From assembly GCA_963579135.1 (NCBI GenBank), contig CAUZFB010000032.1, forward strand, positions 1-26,679: a DNA stretch of 26,679 nt, read 5' to 3'. Shown piece after piece: positions 22,107-26,679 of the stretch. Position 1 is the stretch's first letter; every line of letters starts with the position of its first letter. The notes under the pieces were generated by a model. It was not told the DNA's origin, did no database searches, and was given only the letters and a program-made list of their open reading frames with translations. The translations under genes were made by a program, and so were the position numbers. Source of the stretch: CALGTL01 sp963579135 (GTDB taxonomy: Bacteria > Chloroflexota > Dehalococcoidia > Lucifugimonadales > Australimonadaceae).

Positions 22107-24338
22107 CTAGCTGTGACCGCGGTCGCCTTCGCCGAGCTTGAACACTTCGATCACAGGTTCACCCGGTAGCTGTCGGGCCTCTTCGATCCCCTCAAGCTTG
22201 GGCAACCCTACTCTCACGTTGGTCTTGGTTAATCGGACGCGGGTGCCTGCCCATGCGAGCGAGCCCGTGTCGGTATCTTCGGTCTGCGCGACGATGTCCA
22301 AGACGTTGGAGCCGCGACCTGCCGCATAGGTCGTGAACTGCTCGTGGCCCTGGCCAATAGGCACGGCGGCCACTGCTGGTGGAGTCGCCGGATTGACGTA
22401 CACAGGCACGCTGATGAACCCGCCCAACGCGGACTCCAAAGTGACAACGTCATCCTGCTTCACTTTGAGGTGTTCCGCAGTTTTGGGGTTGAGCTCAACC
22501 CACGTGCTCCACACGACAGTGGTGAGTGGGTCAGGAACGGACTGGGCCCAGGGCAGGTGGGCGTATTGCCCAACGCCAATCCCGTGACCCTCGAAAGGGA
22601 CGAGGTGTAGCGGGAATGAGTTCGGATTACCCACGATCTGGGCGCGCTCCGGCGTGCGCGGAAGAGTCGGGGGTATCGGAGTACCACTGACGGTGTCACC
22701 TTGATCCCACCAGCCACCACGCTCAAGGGACCGCTTCCAGAACTCCTCGAACGTTGGCTGCGTAACCGAGCCTCGGTTCGTGCGGTGCAGCTCGCGAGCT
22801 TCTGCGCGGACAGCGTCCCGCATGGAGCCCCATGGCATCGCGTTGCCAAGCTCAGCTGCCGCGCGGATCAGCACATCCCCGAAAGCCATAGTGTCGCGGA
22901 ACCGGTTGATCACCGGCTGTTGGAAAGCGACCGTCCGGTATCCCGGACCGACATCAGGGGTGTCCGATCCCCACTCTTCGAAGGGCGTATGCCCTGGAAG
23001 AATCAGATCGGCACGAGCAGTTGTGTCGTCCAAGAACGATGAGAAGCTGACGATGGTGTCGAGATTGTCGAGAGCCTCGGTCACCTTGAGTTGAGCAGAT
23101 AGTCCGTGAACGAGATTGGCGTCGCGCACCAACAATACTTTGGTGCCGCCCGAGCGCATGGCGTCCAACGCTGCTTTCCAATCGCGGACCGGCGCGCCGG
23201 TAATCTGCGACTGATGATCAGCGGGGTTGAAGACCACTCCGCCCGGTACGTTGACTGAGCCTACCAAGTAGTTGAGCGCGTAAATCGCCGTAAGGTTGAA
23301 CACTCCGTTGGTGTGCGCGCCTGCTGAACCACCGCCAATGGCGAGAGCTCTGCCGTGTGCGCCGGCGAACCTGTGCGCGAGGTCGGTGATGGCGGTGGGA
23401 GACATCCCGATCTCGGTCGCGACGTTGGAGGGTTGGTAGCGCGAGAGACGATTGATGTCCCCGCCGGTGAGCGCGCGTGCGGCGTTGGCGTCACCCAAGC
23501 CTTCTTTGATGATGACGTGTGCGATGGCGAGGGCTAAAAGACCTTCAGCACCCGGATGTACGTAAATCCAGTCGTCCGCCGCTGCTGCGGTGACCGAATA
23601 GCGGGAGTCGACCTGGACGAGGTGGCCGCGCTCGCGACCCTCGCCCTGCCTGAACTCGCCGTAGCCCCGCATGAAGTGCGTGGGGTCGATCCAAGTGCCG
23701 AGAAAGTCGGCGCCGAAACTCATGATGAAATCTGCGCGAGCGATGTCGAAATCGGGTAGGGCGTCTTGGTTGTATATCTTCTTAATCGCGGTCCGGAGGA
23801 TTGTCTGGTCGATGGGATCGAACCCGAGCGATGGCGCGCCGTAGTCCTTGGCGAACCGTTTTATGACGTCGGCGAGTTTGCCGCGGACGGGTGCGGTGGC
23901 TATCAGAACGGACGCCGGGTCGGCGTCGGCCAGGATCTTCGTGAGTCTGTCGAGGGCGTCGGGCCAGCCGATGGCGCGGAACGGGCCGCCCTTGGCTATC
24001 CTGACCATGGGTGACTTGATACGGTCGGGGTGGTAGGTCGCCTGAAGCATGGCTTCAGCGCGGATGTGGTGCTTGCCGGTGTTGAGCGGGTAGTCGGGGT
24101 TGCCCTCAACCTTCTTGGCACGGCCTTCCATCACGCGAACGAGCAGTCCCTCACTGCCAGCGCCCACCTGCGCGACGGTCGCATAGTAGTTATCGCGCCC
24201 CGTGACCAGGTCTTCGGGAAGTTCGACGGGGCTCTGCACCTGGATCTCGTGGTCGGGAACGCGGCAGCCGTTAAAGACCACGGCGCCTACGCCCGTGACC
24301 CCCGCCCACTTGAGGAACTGCCGTCGTGTCAGACCCAT
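22107..24338 (-). CDS. actB1: Alternative complex III molybdopterin-like subunit (ActB1, separate gene)
   Basis: This 743-residue protein has the fold of the molybdopterin oxidoreductase superfamily but, like other ActB proteins, lacks the N-terminal Fe-S cysteines (the position reads ATVAQVGAGSEGLL), so it probably binds neither cluster nor Mo. It opens with a Tat signal, TRRQFLKWAG, which would export it together with ActB2. The only cysteine in the whole chain is Cys25, just after the hydrophobic run (VVFNGC), a position suited to lipid attachment. ATG at 24338. actA lies 61 bp upstream and actB2 34 bp downstream. In Rhodothermus this and ActB2 are one fused polypeptide. Confidence 0.93.
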   Translation of the reverse strand: MGLTRRQFLKWAGVTGVGAVVFNGCRVPDHEIQVQSPVELPEDLVTGRDNYYATVAQVGAGSEGLLVRVMEGRAKKVEGNPDYPLNTGKHHIRAEAMLQATYHPDRIKSPMVRIAKGGPFRAIGWPDALDRLTKILADADPASVLIATAPVRGKLADVIKRFAKDYGAPSLGFDPIDQTILRTAIKKIYNQDALPDFDIARADFIMSFGADFLGTWIDPTHFMRGYGEFRQGEGRERGHLVQVDSRYSVTAAAADDWIYVHPGAEGLLALAIAHVIIKEGLGDANAARALTGGDINRLSRYQPSNVATEIGMSPTAITDLAHRFAGAHGRALAIGGGSAGAHTNGVFNLTAIYALNYLVGSVNVPGGVVFNPADHQSQITGAPVRDWKAALDAMRSGGTKVLLVRDANLVHGLSAQLKVTEALDNLDTIVSFSSFLDDTTARADLILPGHTPFEEWGSDTPDVGPGYRTVAFQQPVINRFRDTMAFGDVLIRAAAELGNAMPWGSMRDAVRAEARELHRTNRGSVTQPTFEEFWKRSLERGGWWDQGDTVSGTPIPPTLPRTPERAQIVGNPNSFPLHLVPFEGHGIGVGQYAHLPWAQSVPDPLTTVVWSTWVELNPKTAEHLKVKQDDVVTLESALGGFISVPVYVNPATPPAVAAVPIGQGHEQFTTYAAGRGSNVLDIVAQTEDTDTGSLAWAGTRVRLTKTNVRVGLPKLEGIEEARQLPGEPVIEVFKLGEGDRGHS

Positions 24339-24399
24339 CCGTTACCCTCAATCTTCCTTCGGTCGTACCGTTGTGATGCCGTACTAGGTCGCCCGCGCT

Positions 24400-24975
24400 C
24401 TAGTAGTGGCAGGTTGTGCAATCGGTCGGTGCGTTGTTGTCGCGATGGCAATCGACACAGTCGCGCATCTTGAGGTTGCGCACCTGCTCAACAACTTCCA
24501 TGTTTGCCACGTCGCCGTGGCACGTCGTGCAGGAAACCCCGTTTTGGATATGAGGCGCGTGCACGAATTGAACGTGATCGGGAACCCGGTGCACCCTGAT
24601 CCAATTGACGGGTTGAGGGTTACCACCCTCGTCGAATAATTTTGCGAGCTCCACGGCTGCGGTATCGCTGTCAGACCGCGTACCGTCAATCTTGCCGAAG
24701 TCATGGCAGAACAAGCACTGAGCAACCGCAGGAACCGTCGCTGCCTCGTCGGTGCTCACCTTGCGGTGGCAGAATTGGCAGTCGATACCTGCTTCCGTTA
24801 CGTGCGTGGTGTGTGGGAATGCGATGGGTTGCGTGGGGCCGTCGCCGAAGCCGAGAACCGCCGGCGGGGAACTCCACCAAGACTGGAGGACGAAGTAGCC
24901 GACCACTGCGACCACCAGCGCGACGCTGAGTCCGATCACGGGCACCATGACTTTGATGAGAGTGTTGTTGTTCAT
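24400..24975 (-). CDS. actA: Alternative complex III pentaheme cytochrome c (ActA)
   Basis: This 191-residue protein has one N-terminal membrane anchor (about 9-31) and five CxxCH heme motifs, at Cys66, 87, 149, 173 and 186. The pentaheme count, the anchor and the following actB genes identify ActA, which relays electrons from the Fe-S clusters towards ActE. Extra histidines (His55, 58, 129, 134, 139 and 142) are candidate distal ligands. ATG at 24975 has no clear SD, and the small membrane-protein gene ends 29 bp upstream, so coupling is likely. Confidence 0.94.
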   Translation of the reverse strand: MNNNTLIKVMVPVIGLSVALVVAVVGYFVLQSWWSSPPAVLGFGDGPTQPIAFPHTTHVTEAGIDCQFCHRKVSTDEAATVPAVAQCLFCHDFGKIDGTRSDSDTAAVELAKLFDEGGNPQPVNWIRVHRVPDHVQFVHAPHIQNGVSCTTCHGDVANMEVVEQVRNLKMRDCVDCHRDNNAPTDCTTCHY

Positions 24976-25004
24976 AACTTAGGAGCTGACGCTAACAGGC
25001 GACG

Positions 25005-25307
25005 CTATTGTGCCCCCTGATAGTAGATGCTCGTAATCACATCGAGGCGCACGGAGAACTGGTACGCACTGAAGAGGCCCATGGCCAAGAAGGCGGCACC
25101 AGCGAGGTACAGCGGAGGCCGTACCTTTCTGCCAAGATCCGCAGAAAGATCGCGAGAATTCACAAGCGACGGAATCATCCCATGCGCTAGTAGCATCGAA
25201 CCGCCAAGGCCCGCAGCGGAGCCGAGGATCTGCCATAGCGTCGCCAGCAGATCGCTGATAGCAGCCCAGTCGGCGGCGGAGATGAAAGCGGGGTCGGGGC
25301 CTGTCAT
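25005..25307 (-). CDS. Small two-helix membrane protein heading the act operon
   Basis: I do not recognise this 100-residue protein. It has an amphipathic N-terminus, then two predicted helices at about 25-47 and 67-86, the latter starting PPLYLAGAAFLAMGLF. There are no Cys or heme motifs. It is the first gene after the promoter at 25417-25445 and lies 29 bp before actA, so it is probably co-expressed and may be an accessory subunit or assembly factor. ATG at 25307 lacks a clear SD. Confidence 0.7.
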   Translation of the reverse strand: MTGPDPAFISAADWAAISDLLATLWQILGSAAGLGGSMLLAHGMIPSLVNSRDLSADLGRKVRPPLYLAGAAFLAMGLFSAYQFSVRLDVITSIYYQGAQ

Positions 25308-25328
25308 GGTTGTTCTGGCGCACTCTAC

Positions 25329-25352
25329 GCCGCGCCTCAGTCGGGGCGCGGC
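25329..25352 (-). promoter_or_regulatory. GC-rich hairpin in the act operon leader
   Basis: GCCGCGCC and GGCGCGGC are perfect 8-bp arms around an 8-base loop. It lies in the predicted 5' leader, 22 nt before the first ATG. No T run follows in the minus direction, so it is more likely to affect translation, stability or a regulator than to terminate. Confidence 0.5.
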
Positions 25353-25416
25353 CTTATGGATTCAATTTTTGGAGGGTGGAGGAGCAGTGGCTTCGACGCC
25401 TACGTTACAGGTGGGC

Positions 25417-25445
25417 ACGTTAGACGACCCACAGATGAGTGTCAA
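25417..25445 (-). promoter_or_regulatory. Sigma70-type promoter of the act-ccm operon
   Basis: On the minus strand, a perfect -35 TTGACA (25440-25445) is followed by a 17-nt spacer and TAACGT (25417-25422, 3 of 6). The start of transcription would be near 25410, about 100 nt before the first gene. It resembles the importer promoter at 9595-9622 (TTGACA, 16 nt, TAACAT). Confidence 0.5.
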
Positions 25446-25635
25446 CTCTCCCTTGTGACGGATTTCGCATACCCGGAGCGGCCAGCGAGTTTCGCAATTC
25501 GTACGTCCCGTCGCGGCGTGCGGGAGCCCGCCTATGGGTCGGCGAAAATTTACGAACTCCGCCGTACCTTGCGGATGATATCCTCGGGGCGTGCCCTAGA
25601 ATGTCCGTGCACGATTTGGGCAGTGAGGCAACATA

Positions 25636-25842
25636 ATGGCCAATGGTGAAGTAGCGAAGGGCACGACCACTCGGCGTGGTTTTCTCAAGCGAGTAGCGCT
25701 TGTGGGCGCTGCGGCATCCGCCCTGGGATTGCTCTCGCGTGGTCCATTCGCCGGGTCCAAGACGGGCGATCGTTCCATCCCTTCAGGATTGCCTGGCGCT
25801 GGGTCCATCTTCCAACCGAAGAACGACGGTCGGCGTCCATAG
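25636..25842 (+). CDS. Short twin-arginine signal protein
   Basis: This 68-residue protein begins with a complete Tat signal: TTRRGFLKRVALVGAAASALG (about 11-31) has the paired Arg, Phe-Leu-Lys and hydrophobic core. Only about 30 residues follow, ending GLPGAGSIFQPKNDGRRP, with no cofactor motif. It may be a small exported partner that rides with a redox enzyme, but I cannot name it. ATG at 25636 has GAGG 7-8 nt upstream. It is divergent from the act operon. Confidence 0.6.
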   Translation: MANGEVAKGTTTRRGFLKRVALVGAAASALGLLSRGPFAGSKTGDRSIPSGLPGAGSIFQPKNDGRRP

Positions 25843-26341
25843 CTTTCGGACTCCCGCTCGCTTCGTTTGTGTTGCTCGCCCTTAATTAAGCAAAGCCGAG
25901 AATGAGAGCAGCAAGCAACGTTAATCCTGAATTTCGACGTTGCCCTAACTCTCTGTGGTGATTGGCAGTCGCCACTACTGGCACTCCGTGCTCTTGGGCG
26001 TTCCCTGGGAGGCCATTGCTGTGACTATGGTACTTCCCGCCCGCTCCTCGCCTGATGATTACGCCTTTCGTCGTCGCCGGGCCTTCGCTTGGAAACTGAC
26101 GCCGATGTCAGAGTCGTTCGCTATCGAGAGGAGAGTGACCATTCTCCTTGCATCGTTCACAACAATTGGGATAGATCATGCCTGTGTTTTCAGACCGTTT
26201 CACGCTTGACATGGAGAGCAGGGAACGACTAAAGTTCCCGAATAGCCTCGCGAAGAACGAGGCCGACCTTTGCTTTGAGCGTTCCCGTCAACTGGGAGCG
26301 GAAAATGCAAGGCGAAGAATTAGGACGAGGAGAACGAACGC
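25843..26341. other. Intergenic stretch before the secreted protein gene
   Basis: I see no supported gene here. An 84-codon plus frame at 25955-26209 has no SD and an Arg-rich, compositionally unlikely product. A promoter candidate lies at 26206-26235, and an SD at 26327-26333 serves the next gene. A short palindrome, CTTAATTAAG, occurs near 25881. Confidence 0.5.
26206..26235 (+). promoter_or_regulatory. Candidate sigma70-type promoter
   Basis: TTGACA (26206-26211), an 18-nt spacer and TAAAGT (26230-26235, 4 of 6 to consensus) lie about 105 nt before the GTG at 26342. The perfect -35 matches the other promoters seen in this window. Confidence 0.5.
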
Positions 26342-26679
26342 GTGAGTCTCTCAACACTACGTGTGGCACGATTCCCGATTAGCATTCTGATTGCAGCACT
26401 GGTCCTAGTGGGCCTGTTGCTGTTCCCTGGGCCGGCCTTTGGTGTCCAGAACTCCATCGACGTGAACTCAGGTGCTGCGTTGCCTGACTCCGGCGGGGGC
26501 GCCTCTCGTTATTTGCTGGGGGAAACGATTGTTTTCCCGCCAGTGCAGACGAATATTCAGTTTGCCGATTCAGAAAGCGCTGTTATTTCTCGTGTGCAGC
26601 TAGTCATCTCAGGCCCACAGGGCATGACGGTTACGTTGCCTGTGGAGGAGGGTACCTACGCCACAGAAGATCTCCCGGC
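26342..26679 (+). CDS. Secreted protein of unknown function (partial)
   Basis: The frame opens at GTG 26342 and runs off the window after 112 codons. GAGGAGA ends 8 nt upstream, which supports the start. The N-terminus is a signal peptide: Arg residues, then a hydrophobic run (ILIAALVLVGLLLF) and a cleavage-like PAFGVQ near 34-36. The exported part is rich in beta-forming residues, with segments such as RYLLGETIVFPP and VQLVISGPQGMTVTLPV, suggesting a beta-sandwich domain. No family is recognised. Hand-translated. Confidence 0.7.
   Translation, partial: MSLSTLRVARFPISILIAALVLVGLLLFPGPAFGVQNSIDVNSGAALPDSGGGASRYLLGETIVFPPVQTNIQFADSESAVISRVQLVISGPQGMTVTLPVEEGTYATEDLP

Larger units (their letters stand above)
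25308..25635. other. Divergent promoter region between act operon and Tat-signal gene
   Basis: These 328 bases hold the minus-strand promoter (25417-25445) and leader hairpin (25329-25352) of the act operon. The right half should also contain the plus-strand promoter for the gene at 25636. A -10-like GATATC near 25577 is present, but I found no convincing -35. Confidence 0.5.

Noticed and set aside
25955..26209. Plus-strand 84-codon frame
   Set aside because: There is no SD, the composition is Arg-rich and irregular, and its end overlaps the promoter candidate of the next gene.
1..26679. tRNA, rRNA or CRISPR arrays
   Set aside because: I saw no tRNA-like cloverleaf, rRNA segment or regularly spaced short repeats on reading; a covariance-model scan would be needed to exclude a small ncRNA.

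Overview
The window most likely comes from a free-living, aerobic member of the Chloroflexota (SAR202/Dehalococcoidia-like). This is an inference. It rests on an alternative complex III operon with a split ActB, frequent GTG and TTG starts, Thr/Pro-rich linkers after lipoboxes, and the mix of XDH-family oxidoreductase, amidohydrolase and ABC-uptake genes. I saw no rRNA, tRNA, CRISPR array or transposase.

Layout, left to right. (1) 1-2729, minus strand: a three-subunit molybdenum hydroxylase in the order M-S-L, with the large subunit cut by the window edge. Its active-site loop is not that of CO dehydrogenase. (2) 2837-3157: a dead 3' fragment of an ABC ATPase. (3) about 3158-11790: a lower-GC block with a plus-strand membrane protein, then on the minus strand an SDR dehydrogenase, an FbpABC-type ABC importer (ATPase, fused permease, lipoprotein), a cupin resembling thiol dioxygenases and an amidohydrolase. 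(4) 11793-11872: a dead 5' fragment of coxM, followed by an intact but orphan ABC ATPase (11980-13125). (5) 13135-25307, minus strand: one long respiratory operon holding a small membrane protein, ActA, ActB1, ActB2, an ActF-like subunit, ActC, ActD, ActE, then CcmH, CcmF, a small CcmI-like protein and a secreted membrane-anchored protein. It encodes the quinol-oxidising alternative complex III together with heme-lyase parts for maturing its c-type cytochromes. (6) 25636-26679, plus strand: a 68-residue Tat-signal protein and the start of a secreted protein.

The most notable structure is the pair of direct repeats of about 510 bp (about 2643-3157 and 11790-12308) that bound block 3. Both carry the same junction: the 3' end of the ABC ATPase gene, an intergenic promoter, and the 5' end of coxM. 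On the left, coxM is intact and the ATPase is a frameshifted stub. On the right, the ATPase is intact and coxM is a stub with a stop codon. This is the pattern expected if a circular or otherwise homologous DNA carrying block 3 entered by recombination at an ATPase-coxM junction. The coxM promoter is duplicated with the repeat, and the right copy now faces the amidohydrolase-cupin pair.

In functional terms, the act-ccm operon moves electrons from quinol to cytochrome c. The imported block looks like an uptake and catabolism module for a small organic acid whose identity cannot be read from sequence. The cox genes oxidise an aldehyde- or heterocycle-type substrate.
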